Positions 7,928 through 16,386 are shown, counted from the first letter of the stretch. The stretch: 64,000 bases of DNA from Pseudomonas sp. FEN (GCF_904067045.1 NZ_CAJFDC010000036.1:1318001-1382000), one strand, 5' to 3'. Notes: generated by a model from the sequence alone, not told the origin. Numbers and translations are program-made.

Positions 7928-9013
7928 CTATACCTCGTAATGGCCTTGCCGAGTCAGGGTGAGGCCGAGCTGACGATGCCAGCCGGGATTCAATCCGAGT
8001 ATGTAATCAAACCCCAGCACACAGAGCAATTGCTTCAGCTCATGCACATTCCGGGCACAGTAAGCCTCTTCATTCGGAATGAAGAACAGAGCGGGAAAAT
8101 CAATATCCGTCACCAGAGGGCGTCCCGCTTCGTCGCTGTGATGCACCACATTTCCCCCTCGGTAGCCCGAGGCGCGAACGGCGCTGTTCAGGGCGCTTCG
8201 AATACCGCTGATGCGCGGGGTCATATTGCCCAGGTCGGGATGTTCATGCTGAGTATAGAAGTCCATGTCCCGGGGAAACCGATCCGTATCAGGCACCATG
8301 CGCCGATCCGCGCCTGAACGGGAATAGGCGTGGCGCCGGGGGAATACCGCCCACAGGTCATAATCACAGGTCGTTGCCGCCCGATAGGTATTGCGTACTT
8401 GCGGTGAGCAAAGGCTATCCACAATGGCCATGACCGGCAGGAGGCTTGCACGGTCCGGCGCTTGATTCATCTCTTTCAGATTATTGGACAGGCGAGACTC
8501 TTGCGGTCCATAGAACACCCCCCAGAGTGACTCTTCGTTGCTTCCGGCAACGGATGTGGCATGTTTCAAGACGAACTTGATGGGCACGCCCGACGGGGCG
8601 GCGGCGACATAGTGCATTTCAAGATTGTTTCCACCCACAAGCGTCATACACTTCAGCTGGCTCTCCAGCGCTTTACGCCGCTTATCGGTAATATAAAGCG
8701 GTGTTTGGCTTGCCCCTAACTGCGCGCTCTCTTGCAATGCTTTGCGCTGACTTGGAAAGTCCGGGTTCTTGGTGAACCTGGGATCCGCCAGGACGAAGCC
8801 GGCCATCGGCCCCCAAGTGCAACTTTTAGCTTTATTGTGAAACCCTTTCGTTGCATAGCTTTCACGCAGCAGGCCAGTGGCAAAAGGCCCCACCGCTCTT
8901 ACCGAAATCACACATTTTTGAGCGTCGGCCACCCGTTGAAACGCCCGGCCATGCTCTATCGGCATGCCTGTACTGGTAATCGCCGACGAACCACGAAACA
9001 AATCAAGTTTCAT
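7928..9013 (-). CDS. ExoY/CyaA-type (class II) nucleotidyl cyclase toxin homologue
   Basis: 361 residues matching the secreted cyclase toxin family (P. aeruginosa ExoY, Bordetella CyaA, anthrax edema factor). Seen in sequence: IEHGRAFQRVA; the first catalytic block ATKGFHNKAKSCTWGPMAGF with K56 and K63 (ExoY K81 and K88); the metal-binding DYD at 217-219 (ExoY D212/D214); GNMTPR at 262-267; and VVHHSDEAGRP with H292. The residue six after that His, Asn in ExoY, is Arg298 here. As in ExoY, a Lys (K61) sits where CyaA has its catalytic His. Family members make cyclic nucleotides in host cells after activation by calmodulin or actin. No secretion genes or chaperone lie beside it. The N-terminus is about 25 residues shorter than ExoY; a stop at 9044-9046 rules out a longer start. 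Flanks are AT-rich. Confidence 0.85.
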   Translation of the reverse strand: MKLDLFRGSSAITSTGMPIEHGRAFQRVADAQKCVISVRAVGPFATGLLRESYATKGFHNKAKSCTWGPMAGFVLADPRFTKNPDFPSQRKALQESAQLGASQTPLYITDKRRKALESQLKCMTLVGGNNLEMHYVAAAPSGVPIKFVLKHATSVAGSNEESLWGVFYGPQESRLSNNLKEMNQAPDRASLLPVMAIVDSLCSPQVRNTYRAATTCDYDLWAVFPRRHAYSRSGADRRMVPDTDRFPRDMDFYTQHEHPDLGNMTPRISGIRSALNSAVRASGYRGGNVVHHSDEAGRPLVTDIDFPALFFIPNEEAYCARNVHELKQLLCVLGFDYILGLNPGWHRQLGLTLTRQGHYEV

Positions 9014-9233
9014 ATAATAATGCCACTTAACTTCAAAAGATGATTAGTTATAACATCGCCCTACCTCACTCACGAACACGAATAATGAAACAATTCTTGA
9101 ATACACTATCAACCCAGCCTTATATGACCCTCCCTCGACAAACGCTCCCACACTGATATCAAATATCGCTCTCGAAATATATAAATACGATGGGAGGCGC
9201 CCGCAGCAAGCCGGCGCCGACAAGTCCGTGCAG
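9014..9233. other. AT-rich intergenic region upstream of the ExoY-like gene
   Basis: 220 bp without a gene and clearly richer in A+T than its neighbours, with runs such as TCTCGAAATATATAAATA near 9170. It would hold the promoter of the ExoY-like gene. I looked for a type III (hrp box) promoter pair and did not find one. No repeat, integrase or transposase remnant was recognised. Confidence 0.5.
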
Positions 9234-9881
9234 TTAATGCGAGACCGAACGGCAGCGCTTGAGCCGCGCTTCCAGGTTGTGGTCCGGCATGGCGTGGCTG
9301 CGCAAGGCGCTGGCCGTCTGTTCGACGTAGTCGCGCGTGGTGCCATAACGCCCGCGAGCGCTTTCGAATACCTGGTTGAGTACATGGTCCGGCAAGTTAC
9401 CGGCATAGCTGGGCAGGTGCCGCTCCAGCACGAAGCCCAGCGCCTGAACTGTCTGCCCCGTTTCCAAGCGGCAACTGAGCCAGTGCGGACGATAGGAGGG
9501 CACCGGCATTTCCCGCTGCCACAAGGCATAGAGCGAGGCTTCCAACTGATCGTCCGACAGCCGATAGGCAAACCCGCTACAGGAGCCACCGCGATCCAGG
9601 CCGAACACCAGCCCTGGAAACTCCGGCGTACCCCGATGTTCATGGGACCACAGGTACAGGCCCCGGTGATAACCGTGAACCCGCCCACGAACCCGCTCCA
9701 CGGCGGAGCATTCGGGACGCCAGATCAATGAACCATAGGCAAACAACCAGACCGCTCCGCCCTTGTGTCGAGCCATGGTGGCCTGCATGGAGCAAAGCAG
9801 TTGTTCGTGGGTCAGTTGCGCCCCCAGTTCCAGGCGCGGCGGATAGGCCAAACTCGACAACGCAGGATCGATAGCGGTCAT
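9234..9881 (-). CDS. chaC: ChaC-type gamma-glutamylcyclotransferase
   Basis: 215 residues with the ChaC hallmark FAYGSLIWRPE near residue 46 and HRGTPEFPGLVFGLD, whose Glu is the expected catalytic acid. ChaC enzymes cleave glutathione to 5-oxoproline and Cys-Gly in the cytosol. Only glutathione-specific action is inferred; other gamma-glutamyl substrates are possible. It runs in the same direction as the ExoY-like gene but is separated from it by a 220-bp AT-rich gap, so a shared transcript is unlikely. Confidence 0.85.
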   Translation of the reverse strand: MTAIDPALSSLAYPPRLELGAQLTHEQLLCSMQATMARHKGGAVWLFAYGSLIWRPECSAVERVRGRVHGYHRGLYLWSHEHRGTPEFPGLVFGLDRGGSCSGFAYRLSDDQLEASLYALWQREMPVPSYRPHWLSCRLETGQTVQALGFVLERHLPSYAGNLPDHVLNQVFESARGRYGTTRDYVEQTASALRSHAMPDHNLEARLKRCRSVSH

Positions 9882-10164
9882 GGCGAATTACACGGAACTC
9901 CTGGTCATTATCAGTTACAAGTCACTTTACCGTAATAGAACGCGCGACTGTAACCGTCCGATGAAAAAGTACCGGACCCGACCTGATATAGCCTAACAAC
10001 CGGTAACAAATAAATTAAATATTAAAATCGCATAACGATAGGCTGTGCACTGCACCAAGGATAATTCCTACATACACTTCAGAGGCCACGGTCTGACAAT
10101 CCGATTTAGACTTACGTATAACGGCCGCCTACCTCAACCGCCACGTCTTCACCAGGGGCCAATC
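9882..10164. other. AT-rich intergenic region between chaC and the barrel gene
   Basis: 283 bp between divergent genes, distinctly AT-rich around 10000-10040 (AACAAATAAATTAAATATT). It must contain promoters for both genes. No RNA gene or repeat was recognised. Confidence 0.45.
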
Positions 10165-10653
10165 ATGGGCAAACCACTCCTCATCCCGGCACTGTGCCTG
10201 TTCATCCTCGCGCCAACCGCCCGGGCCCAGTCGGCAGACGCTTCAAGTACCAGTGACCGGGGCTTCTGGTACTTGCAGGCGAGCGTGTTTACCCGCCATT
10301 TCTCGCCAAACCCGGAACACAACGACCATCAGGACCTGATTGGCCTGGAGCGCAATGAAGCCTCGGGTTTTATCTATGGGGCGGCGACGTTTCGCAACTC
10401 CTTCAGCCAGCGTTCGTATTACGCCTATGCCGGCAAACGTTTCGAGAGTGCCGATTATCCGCTGTACCTGAAGGTCACCGGCGGCCTGCTGCAGGGTTAT
10501 ACCGGGCAGTACCGCGACAAGATTCCGTTGAACCACCTGGGCGTTGCGCCGGTGATCATTCCTTCGCTCGGCGTGCATTACGGACCGGTGGCGACGGAAG
10601 TGGTGCTGCTGGGATTCAATGCCGCGATGCTTACCGCCGGGGTCCGTTTCTGA
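10165..10653 (+). CDS. Small outer-membrane beta-barrel protein, function unknown
   Basis: 162 residues from an ATG at 10165 preceded by AGGGG at a good distance; an in-frame extension to 10045 lacks such a site. A signal peptide ends at PTARA-QSADA. The mature part alternates polar and aromatic or hydrophobic residues (FWYLQASVFTRHF, SYYAYAGKRF, TAGVRF) and ends in Phe, the usual last residue of outer-membrane barrels. The size fits an eight-strand barrel. I recall close Pseudomonas relatives carrying unreliable transporter names; I do not assign a function. A BIME follows. Confidence 0.65.
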   Translation: MGKPLLIPALCLFILAPTARAQSADASSTSDRGFWYLQASVFTRHFSPNPEHNDHQDLIGLERNEASGFIYGAATFRNSFSQRSYYAYAGKRFESADYPLYLKVTGGLLQGYTGQYRDKIPLNHLGVAPVIIPSLGVHYGPVATEVVLLGFNAAMLTAGVRF

Positions 10654-10681
10654 GGGGTGTGTGGCGATCTTGCGGACCTTT

Positions 10682-10814
10682 GTGGCGAGGGGGCTTGCCC
10701 CCGCTGGGGGGCGCGAAGCGCCCCTGAAACCTGATACCTCGGTTTACCTGATACACCTCGATCACTGGTTTCGGGGCTGCTTCGCAGCCCAACGGGGGCA
10801 AGCCCCCTCGCCAC
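10682..10814. repeat. REP/BIME element
   Basis: Inverted pair GTGGCGAGGGGGCTTGCCCC ... GGGGCAAGCCCCCTCGCCAC, with inner hairpins GGGCGCGAAGCGCCC and GGGCTGCTTCGCAGCCC. It lies between two convergent genes. Confidence 0.9.
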
Positions 10815-10836
10815 AAGGTATCACCCGCCTGGGGTA

Positions 10837-11805
10837 CTAAGGCCTCGGCGCGTAGGCGAACACATCGGCGCGCATCTGGTGCGCGTCCATCCCCGCGCTC
10901 ACCAGGGCATCGAGCGTCGCATAGATCATCGCCGGCGAGCCGCTGGCATAGACATGCACCGTCGACAGGTCGGTAATGTCCTCGCAGACCGCCTGGTGCA
11001 ACAAGCCGCAACGCCCGTCCCAGTCACAGCGGTCACTGACCACTTTGTGCAGGAACAGGTTCGGCAACCGCTTCCACTCGTCCCAGTGTTCCAACGCGTA
11101 GAAATCCTCGGGGCGGCGCACGCCCCAATACAAATGCACCGGGTGCGGGAAGCCACTGGAACGGCAATGCTCGATCAGGCTGTTCATCTGCGCCATGCCA
11201 GTTCCCGCCGCGATCAACACCAGCGGGCCATCAGGCAACTGGGCCAGGTGGGTATCGCCAAACGGCAACTCGACCCGCGCCAGGCGGTTGCGCTGCAACT
11301 GCTCGATCAGGCTCTGGGCGCTGGTTTCGCGCACCAGCACATGCAGTTCCAGGTCACGCCCGGCGTGCGGCGCGGACGCCAGGGAAAACGCCGACTTCTC
11401 GCCGTTGTCGCGCTCAATCATCAGGTACTGCCCAGCGTGATAACGCGGCGGCTTGCCCGCCGGTGCCCGCAGGCGCACCCGCCAGACATCACCGCCGATC
11501 TCGACACACTCGATCAACTGACAGGCCAGCGTGCGCACCGGCAGTTCGCCTTGCGCGAGCACCCCATCCCAGAGCACCACGCAGTCTTCCAGAGGCTCTG
11601 CGATACAGGTGTAGAACTCGCCATGGTCACGCACATCGCCGGCCTGGGCGACCCGCCCTTCCACCAGCAGCGCGGCGCACACATGGCAGTTGCCGTTGCG
11701 ACAACTTTGCGGGCAGTCATAGCCCAGGCGCCGGGCGCCGTCGAGAATCCGCTCGCCGGGCCGTATCTCAAGCACGGCGCCGGACGGCTGCAAGGTCACA
11801 CGCAT
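10837..11805 (-). CDS. 2Fe-2S/FAD/NAD(P)H reductase (CDP-6-deoxyglucoseen reductase-like)
   Basis: 322 residues. An N-terminal plant-type ferredoxin domain has cluster ligands C35, C40, C43 and C67 (SCRNGNCHVC ... FYTC). A ferredoxin-reductase module follows, with FAD motif SAFSLASAP and NAD(P)H motif LIAAGTGMAQM. Such proteins pass electrons from NAD(P)H through flavin and iron-sulphur to a partner enzyme. The start ATG shares one base with the ubiD stop (TGATG), with AGGA eight bases upstream, so the two are coupled. The common database name comes from sugar-nucleotide enzymes and may not reflect function here; a link to UbiD chemistry or flavin supply is only inferred. Confidence 0.8.
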   Translation of the reverse strand: MRVTLQPSGAVLEIRPGERILDGARRLGYDCPQSCRNGNCHVCAALLVEGRVAQAGDVRDHGEFYTCIAEPLEDCVVLWDGVLAQGELPVRTLACQLIECVEIGGDVWRVRLRAPAGKPPRYHAGQYLMIERDNGEKSAFSLASAPHAGRDLELHVLVRETSAQSLIEQLQRNRLARVELPFGDTHLAQLPDGPLVLIAAGTGMAQMNSLIEHCRSSGFPHPVHLYWGVRRPEDFYALEHWDEWKRLPNLFLHKVVSDRCDWDGRCGLLHQAVCEDITDLSTVHVYASGSPAMIYATLDALVSAGMDAHQMRADVFAYAPRP

Positions 11806-13271
11806 CAATCTATTCCTAACTGATTCCAAATGGCATCGACCCGTCGGGTCACGGCCTCATCCTTGACGATCACCCGGCCCCACTCACGCGTGGTCTCGCC
11901 GGGCCATTTGTGCGTGGCATCCAACCCCATCTTCGAACCCAGGCCGGACACCGGCGAGGCGAAGTCGAGGTAGTCGATCGGCGTGTTGTCGATCATCACC
12001 GTGTCGCGCTTGGGATCCATGCGCGTGGTGATGGCCCAGATCACGTCGTTCCAGTCACGGGCGTTGATATCGTCATCAGTGACGATAACGAACTTGGTAT
12101 ACATGAACTGTCGCAAAAACGACCAGACACCCAGCATGACGCGCTTGGCGTGGCCCGGATACGACTTCTTCATGGTCACGATGGCCATGCGATACGAGCA
12201 ACCTTCCGGCGGCAGGTAGAAGTCGGTGATTTCCGGGAACTGCTTCTGCAGGATCGGCACGAACACTTCGTTCAGCGCCACACCGAGAATCGCCGGCTCG
12301 TCCGGTGGTCGACCGGTGTAGGTGCTGTGGTAGATCGGCTTGATCCGATGAGTGATGCGCTGCACGGTAAACACCGGGAAGCTGTCGACTTCGTTGTAAT
12401 AGCCGGTGTGGTCGCCGTAGGGGCCTTCCGGCGCCATCTCGCCCGGATGGATCACACCCTCGAGGACGATTTCCGCCGAGGCCGGCACTTGCAGGTCATT
12501 GCCACGACATTTGACCAACTCGGTGCGGTTGCCCCGCAAGAGGCCGGCGAAGGCGTATTCGGAGAGACTGTCCGGCACCGGGGTCACGGCACCAAGAATG
12601 GTCGCCGGGTCCGCGCCCAGGGCCACGGATACCGGGAACGGCTGGCCCGGATGCTTTTCGCACCACTCGCGGTAATCCAGCGCACCGCCACGGTGGCTGA
12701 GCCAGCGCATGATCACCTTGTTGCGGGCGATCACCTGCTGGCGATAGATACCGAGGTTCTGGCGGTCCTTGTTCGGCCCTTTGGTGACCGTCAGGCCCCA
12801 GGTGATCAGCGGCGCGACGTCGCCCGGCCAGCAATGCTGGACCGGCAACTGGCCGAGGTCGACGTCATCGCCTTCGATGATGATTTCCTGGCAGGGCGCG
12901 TCCTTGACCACCTTCGGCGCCATGGCAATGATCTTGCGGAAGATCGGCAGCTTGGACCAGGCGTCCTTGAGTCCCTTGGGCGGCTCCGGCTCCTTGAGGA
13001 AGGCCAGCAGCTTGCCGATTTCACGCAGCTCGCTGACCGCCTCGGCGCCCATGCCCAGGGCCACCCGCTCGGGGGTGCCGAACAGGTTGCCGAGCACCGG
13101 GATATCGAAACCGGTGGGTTTCTCGAACAGCAGCGCCGGCCCCTTGGCCCGCAGCGTGCGGTCGCAGACCTCGGTCATTTCCAGGATAGGGGACACCGGA
13201 ACCTGAATGCGCTTGAGTTCGCCGCGCTGTTCCAGGCCGCTGATAAAGTCGCGCAAGTCGCGATACTGCAT
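11805..13271 (-). CDS. ubiD: 4-hydroxy-3-polyprenylbenzoate decarboxylase UbiD
   Basis: 488 residues, near the 497 of E. coli UbiD, starting MQYRDLRDFISGLEQRGELK with GAGG seven bases upstream. The enzyme decarboxylates the polyprenyl hydroxybenzoate intermediate of ubiquinone synthesis using prenylated FMN made by UbiX. Conserved segments include NLGIYRQQVI, EIVLEGVIHPGEMAPEGPYGDHTGYY and the C-terminal MGLDATHKWPGE. An in-frame extension to 13340 has no support. It is followed by the coupled flavin reductase and lies downstream of rho's terminator. Confidence 0.93.
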   Translation of the reverse strand: MQYRDLRDFISGLEQRGELKRIQVPVSPILEMTEVCDRTLRAKGPALLFEKPTGFDIPVLGNLFGTPERVALGMGAEAVSELREIGKLLAFLKEPEPPKGLKDAWSKLPIFRKIIAMAPKVVKDAPCQEIIIEGDDVDLGQLPVQHCWPGDVAPLITWGLTVTKGPNKDRQNLGIYRQQVIARNKVIMRWLSHRGGALDYREWCEKHPGQPFPVSVALGADPATILGAVTPVPDSLSEYAFAGLLRGNRTELVKCRGNDLQVPASAEIVLEGVIHPGEMAPEGPYGDHTGYYNEVDSFPVFTVQRITHRIKPIYHSTYTGRPPDEPAILGVALNEVFVPILQKQFPEITDFYLPPEGCSYRMAIVTMKKSYPGHAKRVMLGVWSFLRQFMYTKFVIVTDDDINARDWNDVIWAITTRMDPKRDTVMIDNTPIDYLDFASPVSGLGSKMGLDATHKWPGETTREWGRVIVKDEAVTRRVDAIWNQLGID

Positions 13272-13361
13272 GCGTGAGCCTCGTAGGGTCCGTGGCGTTC
13301 GGGGTGGGCAGTTTACCCGGTTCGCCCCGATACCGCGCAATCGAACAACACCCGGACAGCA

Positions 13362-13385
13362 AAAAGCCGGGTTTCCCCGGCTTTT
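13362..13385 (-). terminator. Intrinsic terminator downstream of rho
   Basis: Perfect stem AAAAGCCGGG/CCCGGCTTTT with a four-base loop, just past the rho stop. The flanking A and T runs make it potentially bidirectional. Confidence 0.85.
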
Positions 13386-13399
13386 GCGTCCTGCTCGAC

Positions 13400-14659
13400 T
13401 TACTTGCGTTTCATCGACAGGAAGAACTCATCGTTGGTCTTGGTCTGTTTCAGCTTGTCGATCAAGAACTCGATGGCAGCCACTTCATCCATCGGATGCA
13501 GCAGCTTGCGCAGGATCCACATGCGCTGCAGCTCGTCGTCGGCAGTCAGCAATTCTTCGCGGCGGGTGCCGGAACGGTTGATGTTGATAGCCGGGAAGAC
13601 GCGCTTTTCAGCGATCTTGCGGTCCAGGGGCAGTTCCATGTTACCGGTACCCTTGAACTCTTCGTAGATCACTTCGTCCATCTTCGAGCCGGTTTCAACC
13701 AGCGCGGTGGCGATGATGGTCAGCGAACCGCCTTCCTCGATGTTGCGCGCGGCACCGAAGAAACGCTTCGGTTTCTCCAGGGCGTGGGCATCGACACCAC
13801 CGGTCAGGACCTTGCCGGAGCTCGGGATCACGGTGTTGTAGGCACGCGCCAGACGGGTGATGGAGTCCAGCAGGATCACCACGTCCTTCTTGTGCTCGAC
13901 CAGGCGCTTGGCCTTCTCGATGACCATTTCGGCCACTTGCACGTGACGGGTTGGCGGCTCGTCGAACGTCGAGGCAACCACTTCGCCGCGCACGGTACGC
14001 TGCATTTCGGTCACTTCTTCCGGACGCTCGTCGATCAGCAGCACGATCAAGTGCACTTCCGGGTTGTTGCGGGTGATGTTCGCCGCAATGTTCTGCAACA
14101 TGATCGTCTTGCCGGCTTTCGGCGGCGCCACGATCAGGCCACGCTGGCCTTTGCCGATCGGCGCGCAAAGGTCGATCACGCGACCGGTCAGGTCTTCGGT
14201 GGAACCGTTACCGGCTTCCATCTTCATGCGCACGGTCGGGAACAGCGGGGTCAGGTTCTCGAAGAGAATCTTGTTCTTCGCGTTTTCCGGACGATCGAAG
14301 TTGATCGTGTCGACCTTGAGCAGGGCGAAATAACGCTCGCCTTCCTTCGGCGGACGGATCTTGCCGACGATGGTGTCACCGGTGCGCAAGTTGAAACGGC
14401 GGATCTGGCTTGGCGAGACGTAGATGTCGTCCGGGCCGGCCAGGTAGGAGGCGTCCGAAGAGCGGAGAAAGCCGAAGCCGTCCTGGAGGATCTCCAGCAC
14501 GCCATCACCGGAGATTTCCTCGCCGCTTTTCGCGTGCTTTTTCAGCAGGGAGAAAATCACATCCTGCTTGCGCGAACGGGCCATATTTTCTATGCCCATC
14601 TGTTCGGCCAATTCGAGCAGTTCGGTAATCGGCTTTTGCTTGAGTTCAGTCAGATTCAT
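13400..14659 (-). CDS. rho: Transcription termination factor Rho
   Basis: 419 residues, standard length. An N-terminal helix bundle and cold-shock-like RNA-binding domain (GFGFLRSSDASYLAGPDDIYV, 61-81) are followed by the hexameric RecA-type ATPase, with Walker A APPKAGKT at 178-185, the Q-loop region and R-loop SITRLARAYNTVIPSSG. It moves along unstructured RNA and releases RNA polymerase. The region just upstream of the ATG has no strong Shine-Dalgarno, and 200 bp separate it from the trxA terminator, leaving room for a regulated leader (rho is autoregulated in E. coli). Confidence 0.97.
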   Translation of the reverse strand: MNLTELKQKPITELLELAEQMGIENMARSRKQDVIFSLLKKHAKSGEEISGDGVLEILQDGFGFLRSSDASYLAGPDDIYVSPSQIRRFNLRTGDTIVGKIRPPKEGERYFALLKVDTINFDRPENAKNKILFENLTPLFPTVRMKMEAGNGSTEDLTGRVIDLCAPIGKGQRGLIVAPPKAGKTIMLQNIAANITRNNPEVHLIVLLIDERPEEVTEMQRTVRGEVVASTFDEPPTRHVQVAEMVIEKAKRLVEHKKDVVILLDSITRLARAYNTVIPSSGKVLTGGVDAHALEKPKRFFGAARNIEEGGSLTIIATALVETGSKMDEVIYEEFKGTGNMELPLDRKIAEKRVFPAININRSGTRREELLTADDELQRMWILRKLLHPMDEVAAIEFLIDKLKQTKTNDEFFLSMKRK

Positions 14660-14858
14660 ATAGGAATGACGTAATCATTTATGGAGGGGGGAGAAATTAA
14701 GCTTTTGGCTTAATGAGGCCGCGCCGCGGAGAAGGCGACAGGATCGCGTACTTATTCGAAAAGGAGTGCGTCGGCGACGGCTTGCAGGGGGCAGTGGAGA
14801 AACCAGTGCGGGGCCGAATGTAACACCTGGACTTCTGGACGTCTAGCCCCTGACAACG

Positions 14859-14890
14859 AAAAAAGCCCCGCTATTTGCGGGGCTTTTTTT
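14859..14890 (-). terminator. Intrinsic terminator downstream of trxA
   Basis: Perfect eleven-base stem AAAAGCCCCGC/GCGGGGCTTTT (14861-14871 and 14877-14887) with loop TATTT, followed by a T run in the trxA direction. It separates trxA from rho, so rho needs its own promoter in 14660-14858. Confidence 0.9.
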
Positions 14891-14903
14891 GACGATGCGG
14901 ACC

Positions 14904-15230
14904 TTACAGGTGAGCGTCGAGGAAAGCGGTCAGTTGGCTCTTGGACAGTGCCCCGACCTTGGTCGCCGCGACGTCCCCATCCTTGAACAGCATCAGCGTC
15001 GGGATACCGCGCACGCCATGCTTGGCCGGGGTTTCCTGGTTTTCGTCGATGTTCAGCTTGGCGACGATCAACTTGCCCTGGTAGGTGTTGGCAATCTCGT
15101 CCAGGACCGGGGCGATCATCTTGCAGGGACCGCACCATTCGGCCCAGTAATCGACCAGTACAGGTTGCTCGGCCTTGAGAACTTCCGCCTCGAAGGAAGC
15201 ATCGGTGACGTGCTTGATGTGTTCGCTCAT
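14904..15230 (-). CDS. trxA: Thioredoxin 1
   Basis: 108 residues, standard for TrxA. The active site WCGPC (C33, C36) lies in a normal thioredoxin fold (VLVDYWAEWCGPCKMIAP, GIPTLMLFKDG with the cis-Pro). It is the general cytosolic dithiol reductant, recycled by thioredoxin reductase. GGAGA precedes the start. Its position upstream of rho is conserved in many gamma-proteobacteria. Confidence 0.97.
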   Translation of the reverse strand: MSEHIKHVTDASFEAEVLKAEQPVLVDYWAEWCGPCKMIAPVLDEIANTYQGKLIVAKLNIDENQETPAKHGVRGIPTLMLFKDGDVAATKVGALSKSQLTAFLDAHL

Positions 15231-15397
15231 GGAAGTCTCCGTGATTGTAAGCAGAAAAAAACGTGGCCCATCATAGCTGGCCTTCCTACGTACAGGAAGC
15301 CGCAGTTGATTGAGTCTAACTATGACAAATCATCAGTTTGGGTATAGCCCAATACGTGCGCTCTGCACAAAGACGCCCTCACAAGCACCGCCCCCTT

Positions 15398-15426
15398 GTA
15401 GGAGCGTCGACCGGCTGCTCCTACAG
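15398..15426. repeat. Short inverted repeat TGTAGGAGC...GCTCCTACA
   Basis: TGTAGGAGC and GCTCCTACA flank a short loop (GTCGACCGGCT) just past the end of the regulator gene. It may act as a hairpin at the 3' end of that gene's transcript. The arms match the outer part of the larger repeat at 31116-31213. Confidence 0.55.
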
Positions 15427-15435
15427 GGACTGTGA

Positions 15436-16134
15436 TCAGCCGGGCGTGACGAAGGCAATGCCGGTGCGCAGGGCCGCATTGCGCACATGCTCCTGCATCG
15501 CTTTCTGTGCCGGCCCCGAGGCGCGACGCGCCAGGGCACGGAGGATCTTGCGGTGCTCCTGCCAGGTTTCCATGGCCCGCTCCGCCCGGATGAACGGCAG
15601 CTTCTGGCTTTCCAGGAACAGCTCGGCCGTGGCACTGAGGATGCCGACCATGGCCTGGTTACCGCTGGCGAGCAGGATGCGCCGGTGAAAATCGAAATCC
15701 AACCGGGCGGCAGCCTCGAAATCCCCGGCCTTGAGCTCCACCCGCAGGGCCTCGACGTTGTCCTGCAAGGCATCCAGCTCGTCGGCCGTCAGCGTCACCG
15801 CCGCCAGGCCCGCGGCAAAACCCTCCAGGGCATAACGCAGCTGGAAGATATCCTCCGGCGAGGCCTGGGCCGCGAACGGCCACGCCAGGCCGCCGGCCGG
15901 CGCCAAGTCCACCGGGGCCTGCACGAACACGCCCTTGCCTGGCTGCACACTGATCACCCCCAGGGCGCTCAGGGACGACAGCGCCTCGCGCAGCGATGCC
16001 CGGCTCACCCCCAGGCGCAGTGCCAGGTCGCGTTGCGAGGGCAGCACGTCACCCGGACCGAAGCCCTCTTCGGCGATCAATTTGCGGATGGCTTGCAGCG
16101 CCACTTCCGGAACGGCGCGGGAGATCGAATTCAT
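15436..16134 (-). CDS. GntR/FadR-subfamily (FCD) transcriptional regulator
   Basis: 232 residues. A winged helix at about 10-75 (VLPSQRDLALRLGVSRASLREALSSLSALG) is followed by an all-helical FCD ligand domain (about 90-225). Such repressors usually sense organic or amino acids. It is divergent from the amino-acid ABC transporter operon at 16387, with 252 bp between them containing a FadR-like palindrome, so control of that transporter is the simplest inference. The ligand is unknown. Confidence 0.88.
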   Translation of the reverse strand: MNSISRAVPEVALQAIRKLIAEEGFGPGDVLPSQRDLALRLGVSRASLREALSSLSALGVISVQPGKGVFVQAPVDLAPAGGLAWPFAAQASPEDIFQLRYALEGFAAGLAAVTLTADELDALQDNVEALRVELKAGDFEAAARLDFDFHRRILLASGNQAMVGILSATAELFLESQKLPFIRAERAMETWQEHRKILRALARRASGPAQKAMQEHVRNAALRTGIAFVTPG

Positions 16135-16261
16135 CGTTTTTTCTAACTGTCAGTCCGGGAAAGCGCTAGTTGTAAAGCTATTGGCGGGATCCGGCAAGTC
16201 ACGCCCAGCGTTGGTTCAACGTTGCCGGCGAATGCCCGATAAGGGTGCGAAAGACCCGACA

Positions 16262-16276
16262 ACTGTTCAGACCAGT
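16262..16276. promoter_or_regulatory. FadR/GntR-type operator candidate
   Basis: ACTGTTCAGACCAGT is an imperfect palindrome: 12 of its 14 non-central bases pair symmetrically. With its flanks, AACTGTTCAGACCAGTA closely resembles the operators of FCD-type GntR regulators (E. coli FadR, AnCTGGTCnGACCnGTT). It lies between the divergent regulator and transporter genes, 111 bp before the transporter start. Confidence 0.55.
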
Positions 16277-16386
16277 AAGACCATAAAAAGCCCTGTAATC
16301 CCCATGGACACAGGGAGCGAGCGAGTATGGCATGGGCTGTGCACTACCCCGGACAGAGATCGCCCTTCTGAATTCGGAGAGTTGCC

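Noticed and set aside
9014..9233. Hrp-box promoter for the ExoY-like gene
   Set aside because: No GGAACC and CCACNNA pair with proper spacing was found on the relevant strand.
13274..14674. Long open frame antisense to rho
   Set aside because: Shadow frame; rho has full-length family identity.
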